Shown: piece after piece, positions 11,548 to 24,979 of the stretch
How the letters are laid out: the number at the start of each line of letters is the position of its first letter
How positions within the stretch are numbered: the first letter of the stretch is position 1
From: Actinomucor elegans
Taxonomy: Eukaryota; Mucoromycota; Mucoromycetes; Mucorales; Mucoraceae
Assembly: GCA_026027325.1 (NCBI GenBank)
Contig: JAMSLZ010000013.1
Coordinates: 454,501 to 518,500, forward strand
Length of the DNA stretch: 64,000 nt
Direction of reading: 5' to 3'
The notes under the pieces: model-generated
The model's input: the letters and a program-made list of their open reading frames with translations, nothing else
What the model was told of the DNA's origin: nothing
Database searches by the model: none
Program-made: the position numbers and the translations under genes

Positions 11548-13506
11548 GCATATTATCGTCTAAATACATGCTCACTTTAAAGGTTGTATATTAATTACCT
11601 CGCAAAATCGTCAGAAAATACAAGTAGATATAAAGTGATGGCCTTCAGCAATTAGTCGAGAAATCTATAGATCTTTAGATCTATGTGATACTAAATATAT
11701 ATATTTTACAGCTAGTTATTCATGAATAGTATAATTGAAGCATTTTAGTCAAGTAATGGTTTTATTAAATACAACACTTCATTAGATGCAACTTCAAACT
11801 CGAATCGATTGAAAAATGTAGAGATATTAAAAAGGTCCAATGTCCAAGGTGATTCTTAAATCAAAGTTTTTCAAAAAACACTCATTTTTGAGAAATTTTA
11901 TTAAGAGAGTCTTGCTGAGCTGAAGGTATCAACTGGCATGATTATATCACTCTTGCGAATACACAAGCAGACATATTCTGCTCACATTTGCCTTGATGTA
12001 AAATGTTCCAGTAGTGATGGGATTCATATATGAAGAAAACAGTATTGAACAAGGAAAAACTGATAAAATTTACGCAGACAACACATCAGTAAACCGTCTT
12101 GTTAAAGTTGGTATTCATGAAAATGATATAGATAGTAAACAATTATCAAAAAACAAATAGCTTCTAAAATACTGGCCGAAAATAGTCGGCAGAGTGGAAT
12201 GCCCTATGTTATTGACTTTATCAGATAAAGTATATATATGTGCTTCTACCTTTGACAAATTCCATTCTATAACAAGTAGCATAGATTACTTACGTAGTGC
12301 TGTTCGGCACGTTTCAGGAATAGTAATACCATATATACGCTTACAAATATAGTTACGATGCACTCAATGAATATTTTATCAATGTTTAGATATTGTTTTC
12401 TGCGATGTAATCTGTGCGTCGTGTGATCCAAGCTACTATTGCAAACATACTGTATGTATACACTGATGGCATTTCAAAATATATTAAAAGGTCAAAATGA
12501 ATTATCCTTCTCCGAATTGTAGTTTATCCATTCCTTTTTTTTTGAAAAAAAACGAGAAGAAAGTATTAGTTCCTCTTCTATCAATGCCAGTATGTTCTAA
12601 TTATCATGTAGTTTTCATAGAGTACAGTTTGGAATTTTTTGAAGCGTATCTCTGAATCATTAGTCAAACAAAGAGTTACAAAACGAAAAAAAAATAGCTT
12701 AGATCTCAAAATAATCGAATATCTATTCAACTCATAATACCTATTGTTATACAAGCAATAAAGGATTACGAGAATGAAAGCTTCATCGAGTCTCAGTTTT
12801 CATAACCTACCAATGTCCCCAGCACTAAAATGTCAGCAACCAATAGAGATCGAGCTAGCCTCATAGTGGCGTATGTTTGAATCACTCTTCGACAGTATTA
12901 AAATCGTTGTAGAGTCATGGTTAATAGTGAAAATGCATTTAAGGTTGTGAATAATATACCAGCATTTATATCTGTTTGAATATGTAAAAACGTTGATCAA
13001 GTATCTTAAAATAAAATTGAGCGTATATTACAGTTTTATCAAAGATAAATCCTTAGTTTAAGAGAACTATCCCCATAATGTTTATGTTATTAGGTGCGCA
13101 ACTGTATGCGGTGTAACTTTTGATAAATTGTTTTTTGCTTATTGAATCTTTTTTACTATCTAAAATTCAAATGAAAGAATTAAACATTCAGTATCTGCAT
13201 ATGAAACGCAGATTTTCGAATTGAGTGCCAAGGTTTTGACACGCAAAGAGCTGTTCTGGTTGACATATTCTGTAAAAAACAAACAAGCGCATATATACGT
13301 TAAACTAAACGACATTGTGTTATAAGCGAAACTAGGCAAGATTAAAGTGACCAAACCAGTTGAATCAAAAAGAGTAATCTTATCGATCTTACACGTGAAG
13401 TAATGAAGAAGCAGACGGAGTTTGAATAGCTCCTACCTTTCCAAGCAATTACTTATTTATTGTAAAGGGCTATCGTTCTTCTTTTCTTTGCTCTTATCCC
13501 CATCTA
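11548..13506. other. Intergenic region
   Basis: About 2 kb of AT-rich DNA. A few open stretches of about 50 codons occur near 12000-12350 on the plus strand, without recognisable motifs. I see no RNA gene. The right part should hold the SAC1 promoter. Confidence 0.5.
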
Positions 13507-16024
13507 ATGTACAAAGATTTGAAGCTGTAAGTGAATAGCTTGAGCGAAGCTCTATACAATACTCATTCAATGTCCTTTTTTTTTTTTAAAAAAAAGATAC
13601 ATAACAAAAAACACATACGTGTTATCTCCTGAGTCAGGTTCAAGCTTGATTGTTCATCGAGATTCAGGTCTTATCGAATCGACAGGTAATACCAACGGTA
13701 CATCTTTTAGAATAGTTCTTGTTGCTGACCCGAAACTACAGAAACTATTCCCTCTGCTAGTGAGCAGGAAAGCACTTTGAACGTGTATGGTCTTTTAGGT
13801 TTTATCAAGTTCTGGGCAGGTAAGTTCGACTGGTGTTTCTTATTAGTAGAATACTTGAAAGCTTAATCTTGTTTTTTTTTGAAGGTGATTACATGTTAAC
13901 AATCACAAAGCGCGAGCAAATTGGTTCTATTCATGGAAAAGCAATTTATCGTGTTGGTGCTTTTCAAATCCTACCTTTGGCTCAAAACTTGAGCAAGCTA
14001 AATGAAAATCAAGTAAGTGGTTGAAAGATAAGCTAAAGGTTGCGTTAACTGATGTGGTATTGGCAGAGAGCTGAGGAGCAAAAATTTGTTGATTTGCTCG
14101 AATCTCATCTCAAAAACAATACCTTTTACTACTCGTACGAGTATGATTTGACTCAATCAGTACAAAGACAAGCTCAATTTAGTTCTGAAAAATTAGCCGA
14201 GCCTTTATACAAAAGGGTAAGTTAGGATTTAAAAGACACAAGGCAGTAAAGCTAATGGCGCCATTTATTGAATAGGCCGATGAACGTTTCTTTTGGAATA
14301 GATTTGCTTCTTCCAAGCTGATTGATGCAAAGTTTGATGTTAGTTGCTTCATAAGAACTATGTAGTGGATTGTGGACTGACGTTTTATGTAGGTTTCCAA
14401 CTTTATTATACCAGTTATGCAAGGCTGTAAGTATGATATCAATGAATACAATGTAGTTAACTAATAGTTACCTATAGTCGTTGAATTGAATCAATGCAAA
14501 ATTAATAATCAATCCTTTGTTTGGGGTTTGATTACTCGTAGAAGCAGACATCGTCCTGGTACCCGTTACTTCTCGCGTGGTATTGATGCACAAGGCCATG
14601 TTTCCAACTTTGTAGAAACAGAGCAGTTGGTGTTGTATGACGGTCCTTCCTCCGCTGATTCAAAAGATGTATATGGTAAAACAGAGTTATCCTATGTTCA
14701 AACAAGAGGTTCCATTCCTGTCTACTGGACGCAAGTAATCAACCTCAAATATACACCTCGTCTTTGGATTGGTGAAAGTAGAAAGAGTGTAAAGTATAGC
14801 ATGATCAAATATATGTTCAAATACTCATATTTCCTATGTTTATAGTTGGCTGCCGCTCGTGCTCATTTCGATGAACAGATCAGTCTCTACGGTCCTCAAA
14901 TATTGGTCAACCTAATCAACAAAAAGGGCTACGAACTGCCTATGGGGCAAGCTTACGCCCGTGTTGTTGAGCAATTAAACGACCCTCGTCTTTATTACAC
15001 TCATTTCGACTTCCATAGTGAGTGCTCGAAGATGCGCTGGCACCGTATTCAACTTTTAGTAGACCAGTTAAAGGATAGATTGGTTGAACAAGGGTAATTT
15101 GCCGACAACTATATATATTATCTTGCTTGCTCATAGTTTCAACTAGTTATGCTCATTATAATGCTCTGGAGAAATCACTCAAGAAAAGTCAGTCATCTGT
15201 CGTGCGTACCAATTGTATGGATTGTTTGGATCGTACCAATGTAGTTCAAAGCACGTTGGCTAGATGGGTTTTGACTCGACAGCTTCGTGAGCTTGGCATT
15301 TTGGAATCCAACCAAGCAGTTGAAGATCAGGCAGATTTCATGCGTAGCTATAGAAATGGTAAATATTTATATTGTTGACACAAGGTAGGATGCTGATGTA
15401 GTTGTGCTTTTAGTTTGGGCTGATAATGCTGATGGTGTAAGCTGCGTCTACTCAGGCACTGGCGCTCTTAAGACTGATTTCACTAGAACTGGTCAACGTA
15501 CCAAGGCAGGTGCCTTGCAAGATTTACAAAACTCCATCACGCGTTATGTCAAGAATAACTTTTTGGATGGTGATCGTCAAGATTCATTCGATTTGTTCCT
15601 TGGTACATTTCAACTTGGACAAGCTCAAGCTTCTCTTAACCCTTTCAACGAGAATAAACCTCTTCGCGTTCGCGTGGTAAGTCTTGTAGTCTATTTGTGT
15701 TAATCAAATCTAACAGCTCTCTTTATCCAGGTCCCATATATCTTGTTATTTGCTTCATTTATGCTTTTATTGAACATTATTCGACCCAACTACTCTGGTT
15801 TCAAGTCTTATACATCCTATTTTCTTTTGCTTCTTTTCTGGGTTTCTGTCTTGATTTCTGGTGTCCGCTTTGCTCTTCAGCACGGTGATGAGTTTGTGCA
15901 GTGGCCTCATTTGGTCAAGCTCCCTCCTACTGATGATGTTTCTGAAGTAGGTGGCTTCACTGAAAAGGGCAACATGGCACCACCTGAAATGTCCAAGGAG
16001 GAAATACCTTTAAAGGCTTTGTAA
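13507..16024 (+). CDS. SAC1: Sac1-type phosphoinositide phosphatase
   Basis: Twelve exons join to 629 residues: 13507-13526, 13597-13685, 13742-13819, 13885-14012, 14067-14216, 14276-14338, 14393-14426, 14478-14788, 14846-15093, 15147-15358, 15414-15676, 15731-16024. The Sac domain dephosphorylates phosphatidylinositol phosphates, chiefly PI4P, at the ER and Golgi. Key motifs are [40 protein letters not shown] and the catalytic CMDCLDRT (C397-x5-R403), followed by [26 protein letters not shown]. Two C-terminal membrane segments are encoded by the last exon ([14 protein letters not shown] and [16 protein letters not shown]), as in yeast Sac1. The first exon is only 20 bp; it was chosen because [18 protein letters not shown] restores the family N-terminus. 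Confidence 0.95.
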
Positions 16025-17223
16025 TACTACTCATCAACAATGGCATTTATATAAATTTCTAAACACTTTCTAAATTAAATTATATTTTGCACTTGTAAAA
16101 AAAGCTCAGAAATCCAATTAGCTCTTAGTGTTTGATATTAGTGATGTTCTTGATTTAATATATAAATTGGCATATATACTTTTCTTTTTGGTATAATCTA
16201 AGAATTTTGCAATAGGTCAAGTCATTTGGCTAATATATGAAGGCGTTCTAATCGGGATCAGGTTTTTATTAACGCAACAGCTTGTTCTGTGTAAGAATTA
16301 CGACATTTTAATGGAATTGGCCGAAAGATTTATATAATTAGATTATTGGTACGGTGACTTATGCTGATAGATACTGTTTTACGCCTAGTAAATAGTGATA
16401 CACACCTCAAGAATGGTAATGAATCCAAAGAACAAGTTGACAAGTATCAACAGCAACGGTAAAAAAGAAACTGCCTTTATAGAAAACCAATCAAAGCTAG
16501 AAACATTACTACTATGCATACTTTTTTTTTGTAATGGGGAACCGTAGTGAGTCAAGAATATCAATAGATCCCTTAAGACATCCCCGTCCAACGTCGCATT
16601 TGATCACTACTACATGCCCAGAAAGTGTTGTTGTATCAGTTAAAAATAAATGTACTATTATATATTAATCTTTATTAACTGAGAAATTGGGTTTTCCCAA
16701 TAAATAGATTAATATTGTTGTCCTGTAAAAAGTTCCCATTACTAAAACTTATGCAAGTTGGCTTCAAAAAAATTAGGAGTACTATATAATGAGCAAGTGT
16801 TCAGGTTTTCGATTAGTCATACCGACCATATCCTATATAAATTTCCAGAAGGTGGAAAGATGGACATTTTTGCTGTACTAGCTTAATGTGATAATAATAT
16901 CGAGCCAGCGCTTAGCGTTCCTATTATGATACTAGCAATGCTCCGTCTAATAATTCAATTCAACCAGTCCTTAGAAGTTGGCTGTATATAGCTAAATTAT
17001 ATCGGAAAATGTGAAAGGTACCTAAAGAGGCATTCTCACGCGCAAACAACTTCGTTGCCTGCTCTATTCAAGCTGGATAGAGCCGCCAAGCAAGATAAAC
17101 ACAGGATGTGGCAAAAAGAAAAAAAGAGAAAACTGTATGAGCAGCTTATATAGATAATCTATAAAAGCAATAGATTGGCTTGTGGAAAAGAATTAGATAT
17201 ACTCTTTATACACCGAGAAAACA
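16025..17223. other. Intergenic region
   Basis: About 1.2 kb between SAC1 and the next plus-strand gene, AT-rich, with no clear feature. A short hydrophobic minus-strand frame at 16385-16591 has no supporting signal. Confidence 0.5.
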
Positions 17224-18715
17224 ATGTCAAGTCATTCAGATCCATTACCTACTTCAAGCGACAGCATGGTTAAGAAGCCCAAGTATATTCTTATCACCAA
17301 TGCCGAATCTTATGTTGGTTATACTTTAGCCTTATACATTGCCGACCAACTAGATAAATGCAAGGGAAAGCTGAAGAATAAACACTGGCGTGTCAGAGTA
17401 CTATGTGAGAACAAGCAAAATCTGATCCATCTTGAAGAAAGGGGGATTGACGTTTGTGTAAGTATAATGAAATATCCTTTTCATACTTTGAATCTTTTTC
17501 ATTTATATATCTATAGCAAGTTGATTACGAAAGCCATCGTATGGTCCGTCATTGTATGAGAGAGAAGATTAAGACGATGATTCTTACTCCCTTCTCCAAG
17601 AGACAAAACATATTCTCCCAAGGAAAAAACCTACTTGATTGTGCAGTTAGCGAAAATGTCAAGCGTATTCTTATGGTATCAAGGTAAACATCACACCTCT
17701 TTTTTTTTCATTTCTCGATAAGGTGACCAATATAGCGTATGTTAGCTTGGGCTGCCAAAATGTAGGAGAAGAGGACAAACAATGCGCCATGAGACAGTTT
17801 TACGAGATTGAAGAGCACCTTCGTCAAGTTCACAAATATGGTTACTGGATTGTCTTCCGCCTTCCTTTTATTCAACAGTACATGCACTTTTGGTCCCATA
17901 TGATTGAAAGTAAATCTGTCATTGGTATGCCCTTGCACGAAATGAGCATGATATATACTGTCAATATGAACGATGTATGTGAATGTTTGGCTCAAGCCTC
18001 TCTCTCCAAAAAGGCTAAAGTTTGGGATTCCTGTGTCCCAAGCCATGATAGTTTATTTTCAGCATACGGCAACAGTGACAGCGGAAATAATAGTGAAACC
18101 ATTGAACCTACTAACAAGGTTTTCAAGCGCGTCTACGAGCTCATCTGCACTCAGCCCATGAACGTCAGTATGATTGCTGAATCTCTGACCAAAGCACTTC
18201 GTGAAACAGGCTTTACTGTTGAAATTGACCCTGCTATGATCGAAGATGACCAGCTTGAAAGCTACTTGAAATGTATAGCCGAAAAAGATCCCAAAGAGCT
18301 TGTGCCTTTGTTGGACACCACGGCACCGTGTGTAAAACCACATGATGTTGGTAGTCTGCAGCAGGGTATTAGAAGTACTTTCACTTCTGCTTCCTCTACT
18401 TTTGAAAGCCTCTTTAGTAGTACAGATACATCGAAGAAATCTCATGATCAACCCAGCGATCCTAAATATCTGCTTCCTTGTCCTGCGGATGTATTAACAC
18501 CTTTTGGAATCCAACTGATTCTGGACCACTTTAGAAGAGCACGTTTGTCTCAAGAGCCCATCCTTCCCAATAATGATATTCGAGATGTTTGCGGCCATGA
18601 GCCTATCGAGTTCTCCGATTTCTTTATGCGTAATCGTCACCAGTTTCGCTCGGAAATATTACAAAGTCCCTTGGTAAAAAAATACGTTTTTTTACTTAAA
18701 AACACTGTTTTGTAA
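17224..18715 (+). CDS. NmrA-like NAD(P)-binding Rossmann protein
   Basis: Three exons (17224-17457, 17517-17675, 17723-18715) give 461 residues. The N-terminal KYILITNAESYVGYTLALYIADQL aligns with the first beta-alpha-beta unit of NmrA/atypical SDR proteins, followed by a second strand VRVLCENKQNL and later NVKRILMVTNIAYVSLG and the helix FYEIEEHLRQ. The usual glycine-rich TGATGxxG loop is degraded to TNAESYVG, so dinucleotide binding may be altered or lost. The C-terminal 250 residues have no domain I recognise. The second intron uses donor GTATCA, chosen because it keeps phase; the nearby GTAAAC donor gives a stop. The protein may be a redox-sensing regulator by analogy with NmrA; that is inference. 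Confidence 0.75.
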
Positions 18716-19085
18716 TCAATAAAATCTTGTAACAAATACCATGTATACCTTATGTTTATAATCGCTTGTTAATACAAGAAGAGCCTTTATGCCCCCTACC
18801 AATTTCTATTGATAAAGAGTTATTTACGCTAAAGAAATTTCACAAACATTCTTTTCTCTTCAGCCAGTCATCGGTTGAGCCATCAACTGGGATAGATTGG
18901 TCCTACTGAGCGGCTTTGTATTTTCATCACGCATATTGAATTCACCCGCGGTTGTTAGATCCCAAGACAATAGCCTCGTCAAAATACCTCTATTCAGACT
19001 AGTAATGTCTAGAAACTTTAAAAAATCTTGAATCCAGTGTTTTTTATTATGTGCTTTTTCATGTGTACAAAGAATAACATCAAGC
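18716..19085. other. Convergent 3' intergenic region
   Basis: 370 bp between the ends of the NmrA-like gene and the IBtk-like gene. It holds AATAAA-like A/T-rich sequence near 18716-18730. A minus-strand frame at 18860-19126 overlaps the end of the IBtk-like gene and is not supported. Confidence 0.5.
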
Positions 19086-22000
19086 TTAATGAGTAGATAT
19101 TCTCTTAATTTCGCACCATTCACCACTCATGATTTCTAGTGTTTGGATATAATATTGGCCAATACTAGCAACTGCCTGCTCTTCTTTCTGGATTCTCAAG
19201 ATATTCTTTTTGGGCTTTCCTGACTTGAGCCAGTTGTCTTCCAACTCTTGCTGTTGCTGAATGGTTTGGAAACTCTTTTTAGCGGCATTGCCTGACGCGC
19301 TATTCTTTCGATCCAAGTTGAGTCGACGGATAGGTGTTATATGAAACGATGGACCAAGGCTAGCAACTGGATTGTATTGTACCTGATCTACTTTGGGCAT
19401 GGTTTGCTGGCTATCTTCAAATTCATCCAAGAGCTCTTCTGGAACGTATCTATTATATAAAGAGAGGGAGAGTAAGTCTTTCAATAAAGGCACATATCCA
19501 ACAAGGCTCACTTACATTTTCTTGCCCTTTCTATCGGTAGATCCAGAAGATTCTCTGACAGGATCAATGGCACTTTCAGCCATGATTTTTGATATGGGCT
19601 TTACTTCTACAGCAGGGACTTTGCCCCATACTGGTTTTGGACTTGAACTGGATGACTCGATACCATGTTCTTGTTGTTGTACTAATCGTCTCCGCTCCTT
19701 TTGAGATATCTTTTTGAGTGTACTTGGCTAAGAAAAGATAATAATAGAGTAATGCGAATGTCAGAAAAATGCTCAAGCTTTTCATTTTTTTTTTTTTTTT
19801 TTTTTTTTTTTTGCCTCGTTACCTTTTGACTCTTGGGTATCGAATCAGCAGGTTGGTTTTCGGTCTCGATAATTTCGCGTAAAGAAGGTTTCAACGAGGA
19901 CCTAAAGGGATAGCGGATTTAGGTTAACAAGAATGTATATCACATCAATTTGCAATCATTACTCTGCTGTAATTTTTTCTGCTGCCCATCCAGCCGAAGA
20001 TCGCCGTCTTTCTTGACGGTGAGGCAGTGCATTTAACTCGCTCTCGAGTTTATCGAGTGATACACGCGTACCTCGTTTTATTTTTCCTGTATGATCTACT
20101 GATTTTGGAGAAATAGTATGTGATGACTCCGCTAGTGGAGAATCTTTAATCAGTTGTTTCGGTGATAAGAGTTGCTCTTTTGCGTTCTTTTCTGGATAAT
20201 AAGTCTTTAATACTTCATCGAATGTAGTGACACTGCCATCACCGCGCGAGAGAGTATACAACGAGCTAGAAAACTCTGCATCTTCCTCCGCATGGATAGT
20301 AGATAGTTGACGTGGTACGTTTGGCATTGCTTGTTGCTGGCTTTGACGAACATAATCCTGCAAATCACGAATAAGCGGTATAGGTGTGTCATCAAGCATA
20401 CTAGTGAATAGATGAGAGTGTCAGACAAAATGATTTCAAATAATTAAAAAAAAAACCATACCCTGAGTCTAAAAATGCCGGTAAATTGACGCTGATAAAC
20501 TGTAAGCATGCTTTCTTTAATGAATCCGCAAGATACACATCAGCATGCTCAAAGATAGTCGTTGCAGAACGAAGCTTGATAAATCGTACAAGCACGCTTT
20601 CTGTAATGGTTTTGAGTCTATCCAGTAATAAAGCATCAGCTTCACACAAAAACTCGAGCAAGAACTGCACCATGGATTCTTCTCGGTCTTTTTCAATATC
20701 ATCGAACAAAATGGATCCATCTTGATCCAAATAGATATATCGTATTAATACCGTCAAAATTTCGACTGAAATATGGTCCAAGTTGATCTTGACAAGGCCA
20801 TCCTTTGGTCTTCGGTTTAATAACCATACAGATTCGGGTTTAAAGATGTTGGCAAAGAAGGGGCATCGTTGACGCAAGATAACCTCATGGCATTTCAGTT
20901 CTGCACCGTCTTTGGCTTGCAACATTACATCTGCACTCTTTTCTTTCTCTAATAATGAATTTAAATCGTCCATTAATGTCGGAACGGGCGTATGGCTAAA
21001 AGATGATTGGGCTGAGGATGTGAGCTGAGGCAAGTGAAATAGTTTTGATAATGCAACAAGGTCTTTTTGTATTTCTTTGACACATGGCGAAGCATCTAAA
21101 TCAGCAAAACACAGGGGCGGTGGTTGAAAGAATGCTTTCATGGGATGTTGGTATCTGTCTGTATAGATATAATCTAGCAGTAGCAGCAAAGAAGCTAATT
21201 GGCAATGCTGGATATGTATTTGTATTCTGCCATCAGACTGTTTCTTCAGCTTGACTTTCAAGTGTCCTTCCATCGAACGATCAGCGCATTGAATGAGCTG
21301 CGTAAATAACCTGCTTCGACATCGCACTATAGAACTATGACAATATACACTTCTGCCATCTACCACAAAGATAATGTCCAATGTCTGATCCTTCTTTGAA
21401 ATCAAGTTGATACGATGCCAAGCCGACTCGACTGCAGTGAGCATGAGCTTATTGTACTTGTACCGAGTTGTAGCCTCTTGTTTCGTCAATAATGCATCGT
21501 CATCTGCAGTTTTCTTTTGCTCTATTACTTCCAATGCCATCGTCTGCTTGATCTCCCGCAATTCACCTTGGAGTTGGTTGGTAACAAGTTTATAGGGTAA
21601 ACAAGTAGATAGATCATGTTCTAGTGTAGAAGGCAGTATGTTCACTGAAGAAGGAAGTACATATTCTGATCGAATAGCAGCAAATGCACCACTTGAGTTA
21701 GCACACACTCTGATACAGCGCTGTAGACGAGGCATTTGGTTGAATTTGTATCCGTTGGGTTCTGAACGACCTATAAAAACGTGTCCAGACACAGTACAGA
21801 CAATAATTTCGCCATGCTGTCCGATGCTTGCATCAACTGCAGCTAAATGAGCTTTGTTCAGGGTCCAGATACGTTTTGGAGCAGAAACGACCGTAGCTGA
21901 GGGCTTTTTGAATGTCGTGCTTTGTTCCACTTGTCGCGCCTGCGGGGATCGACAAGTCCAGATGAATACATCGCCTGCATTTGATACTGCGCCAAGATAT

Positions 22001-23643
22001 TCTGTACCACTACCGATGAGTTTGATAGGATAGCTTGCTTCTGGAAGGTAGACTTTGATAGTGCTTGGAAATCGATTGATAGGAATACTAGGAGGAAAGA
22101 AAAGTTTAGAGTTTTTGTTTGTTTGTGTATGGCACTATCTTACAATAATCTTTGCTGATTATAATTGCACAATAGGATGATTTCATGAGCTTTGTTTAGA
22201 ATAGCTGTGGCATTATCCTTTAAATAGAATATTAGTCATTGTGAGATGAAATGGTACGACTTACATTAGCTACGACTTGCAGAATCTCGGTTGACATGCT
22301 CACTTTTCTAGGCGTTGTTTGACAAGGATCCTGATCTGGTTGATGATAGCCTAATTGTCCTTGATTATAACCAAATGTGAATATATCATGACGCGTATAA
22401 ACGACAGAATGAATTCTAGAAGCAGCAGCTCCGAGAATCGGCTGCTTTTTTAAGCTCTGTGCTTGAATTTTACGTGGCACCAGTTGAACAGGACCTTCTT
22501 CCTTGTTACGGTTTTCCGTTTCATAACCTATACAACCAATCAATGACTATTCCGCTATACATATCATACAATAGATGTTACCCAATTGTCCATAACGATT
22601 ACTACCAAAACTAATAACGTTTCCAGTTTCAGTAACAGCAATTGTATGGTCTCGGCCAAGTGCCACAGAGGCAATACGTTCAGGCCATTGTACAGGGACT
22701 GGTGTAAACTGGGTTTCTAGGCCTTTGCCCAGCCCTAATCGACCGCCTCGACCAAACCCACAGACCAGCAGATTCAAACTAGCATCGCTTGTCAAAATGG
22801 CCATATGATACTTGGACATTACTACTGATTCGATCAAACAAGTGGGTCGTTTCATGATAAACCTTGATTTTTGAGATTCCAAATCCAGTCGAACGCGCTC
22901 CGGGTTGGTTCGATTTTCAGAGTCTGAATGACCCAAGACGTAGTTGGTGTTATGTCCCCAAGTATAAAGATCAGTTCCACCTTTTCTACTTTTTGTAAAC
23001 ACTTGATTATCGTACGATTCCAAGTCATCCTCTATTACATGTTGTTCTCTCATGTTCTCTTTTGTCAAGGTGCGTTCTTGAGCGCGTGTATCTGCAATAG
23101 TACTATCATATAGTTCAAAAGCACTGAAACCATCCCAATCCTTGTTTTCAATCAGTATCTGGATGAAAAAAAAAAAAAAAAAAAAAATGCACAACACTTA
23201 CTTTGATACCAAGATCAATATCATCTCTTTTCAACAAAAGGATCGCAATCTCTATATTGCCCATATACAACGATCTAGGTTGGTTAAATAAATAGATCTG
23301 ACCGAGACGAATCTAATCTAATACAATACCTATGCAATGCTGTCCATCCATTTTCGCGATCGCAGAGATTCACGTTGACTTGAGCACATGCAATCAATGC
23401 TTCAGCCATTTCGACGCGATTCCAAGTGACGGCACAATGGAGTGCAGTTCTACCTTTTATAGATCGCTTATTCAGATCGAAATACTTTGATCCCGATTGC
23501 TTTAGATACTGCTGTATCCACTGCATATCTTTTTTGGATACATTGTTATAGGTATTATGGTGCTGATCGCCTATGGAAGCATCGATCAAGAATTTTAGCA
23601 AGTGTATATCATTATCTCGAATAACTTTGAATATGGAAACCAT
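19086..23643 (-). CDS. Ankyrin-RCC1-BTB-BTB protein, IBtk-like
   Basis: Ten exons join in phase to 1339 residues: 23643-23330, 23274-23202, 23158-22582, 22527-22265, 22217-22144, 22087-20462, 20400-19963, 19901-19823, 19727-19516, 19449-19086. Order of domains: ankyrin repeats (residues about 1-130, with GRTALHCAVTWNRVEMAEAL), RCC1 repeats (about 180-550, with DLYTWGHNTNYVLGH, GFGRGGRLGLG, SFGSNRYGQLG, TFGYNQGQLGYHQ), two BTB/POZ domains (near residue 675, TLDIIFVVDGRSVYCHSSI; near residue 810, SADVMLQAKDGAELKCHEVIL), then a basic, serine-rich tail ending in a helical QKEEQAVASIGQYYIQTL segment. This order and the length match animal IBtk, a Cullin-3 adaptor. The role as a Cul3 substrate receptor is inferred from that match. 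Confidence 0.9.
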
Positions 23644-24186
23644 GAACTGTTGGGATGTAAGTCAAAGAAATGCTTCCTTTGTTGGAGCCTATTGACTGCG
23701 GTCTAATGGTTGGAGAAAAAAAAAGAAACGCGCCAATTCGATTGGCTTATGGAATACAAGGAGGATTTCCGCGTTCCACCGGCCCGTTGGAAACGCTCAG
23801 GAAGCATCACGTGGAAGTTCAGCGAGTTAGATGGTTTCAAGGCTTTTTCAGTGAAGATCTTTCCCTTTTTTGAATCTATATATTTCTATTTCCATGTCAT
23901 TAAAAGAGATATAGATGATAGTATAAAAGGCTATTATAATGGATCTAGAATAATGGGATAATTGTCAAACTGTCATAATTATATCACGCCGTTCTTTTGT
24001 TCCTAGCTATTTTTACCATGGAAATGTCCGTGCCATGCTACGGCAAGAAAAACGTTCGAGACTCACTGTGTTACCAAAGAAAGTTAATCAAAGCTCCTTT
24101 TCAAAAAATTCGAATATATATAATAAGGAATTTCATTATAGAAATCAACCCAGTTTCTTTTTTTGATAACATATAAAAACATAAAA
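23644..24186. promoter_or_regulatory. Divergent promoter region
   Basis: 543 bp between the starts of the IBtk-like and GNAT genes, so both promoters must lie here. A TATAAAA-like motif lies at about 24172, some 15 bp before the GNAT ATG. Other short frames here are not supported. Confidence 0.5.
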
Positions 24187-24979
24187 ATGCCCATAGCTAT
24201 TGCTGAAAAGCACATTAGTAGAAAGTTTAGTGTTAATCTAGACCAACATCAAATCAATGTTAGACCCATTATCAAAGGTAAGCATTTATTGTTATTTTTA
24301 TTATATCAAAATACTTATTAGAGATGTAGGTGCCATTAGTGAAGCATCACATACTTTGACAGAGGCTTATCTTTCAAACAAATCGCTGGAATGGTCTGCT
24401 CGCAATTTGGATGCTTCCAAACGCAATTCTTTCCTTATGAACCTATTCAAAAACATGATCAACAATGCCTCCCTTCAAAGCAGAGACTTTGCTGTACAAG
24501 TAGATGGCTGCAAAGGTGTCTTGGTCTGGTCCAATCGTTCTCAACTGTTCTCTTGGCCTCAAACTATCAATACATTCAAGTATGCGCGGCTATTAGGTTG
24601 GACCGCTGCTCTCAAAGCTTTTGTCAAGTTACAAACTGGATCTGCAGATAAAGTGCGTCGCAAACTGATGGCACATTATCCCAAACACATTGTAATTGGA
24701 TTTATCGGTATCCTTCCACAAGAACAAAGCAAAGGCCTTGGTACAGCACTTGTAGAGTATGTCTTGGATAAAGCAGATGAAGCGCATTATCCAGTCTATG
24801 TGGAAGCAACGGATTATCAAACTGTCAAGTTCTTTGAACGACTGGGGTTCGTTTCGCAAGGCCAAATGGAGCTCAGTAAGGACGGTATGGCTTCAATGAC
24901 TCCAATGATTCGTTTACCAGTTATGTTAAATGAACCAAAATCACTACAGGTTCGCCCTGGTCGTAGAGATTCGAATTAA
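24187..24979 (+). CDS. GNAT-family N-acetyltransferase
   Basis: Two exons (24187-24277, 24324-24979) give 248 residues. The acetyl-CoA binding motif A of GNAT enzymes is clear: IGFIGILPQEQSKGLGTALVEYV, with the Q-x-x-G-x-G turn at QSKGLG. Motif B follows as VYVEATDYQTVKFFERLGF. The N-terminal third (TLTEAYLSNKSLEWSARNL) resembles the substrate-side region of small-molecule GNATs. Substrate cannot be named. It probably acetylates an amine on a small molecule or peptide in the cytosol; that is family-level knowledge only. Confidence 0.85.

Noticed and set aside
9750..11563. Open frames of about 550-600 codons in several frames on both strands
   Set aside because: They are the automatic result of a 9-bp repeat that lacks stop codons. 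The products are pure three-residue repeats (for example SEV/CEV or HTS/DTS) with no start context or flanking domain.
12018..12350. Two open stretches of about 50 codons on the plus strand
   Set aside because: No recognisable motif or splice signals linking them; stretches of this size are expected by chance in DNA of this length.
16385..16591. Hydrophobic minus-strand frame of 68 codons
   Set aside because: No start context, splice partner or motif; isolated in AT-rich intergenic DNA.
18860..19126. Minus-strand frame of 88 codons ending QPMTG
   Set aside because: It overlaps the last exon of the IBtk-like gene in another frame and no splice site joins it usefully. The IBtk-like frame has its own stop with a family-like C-terminus.
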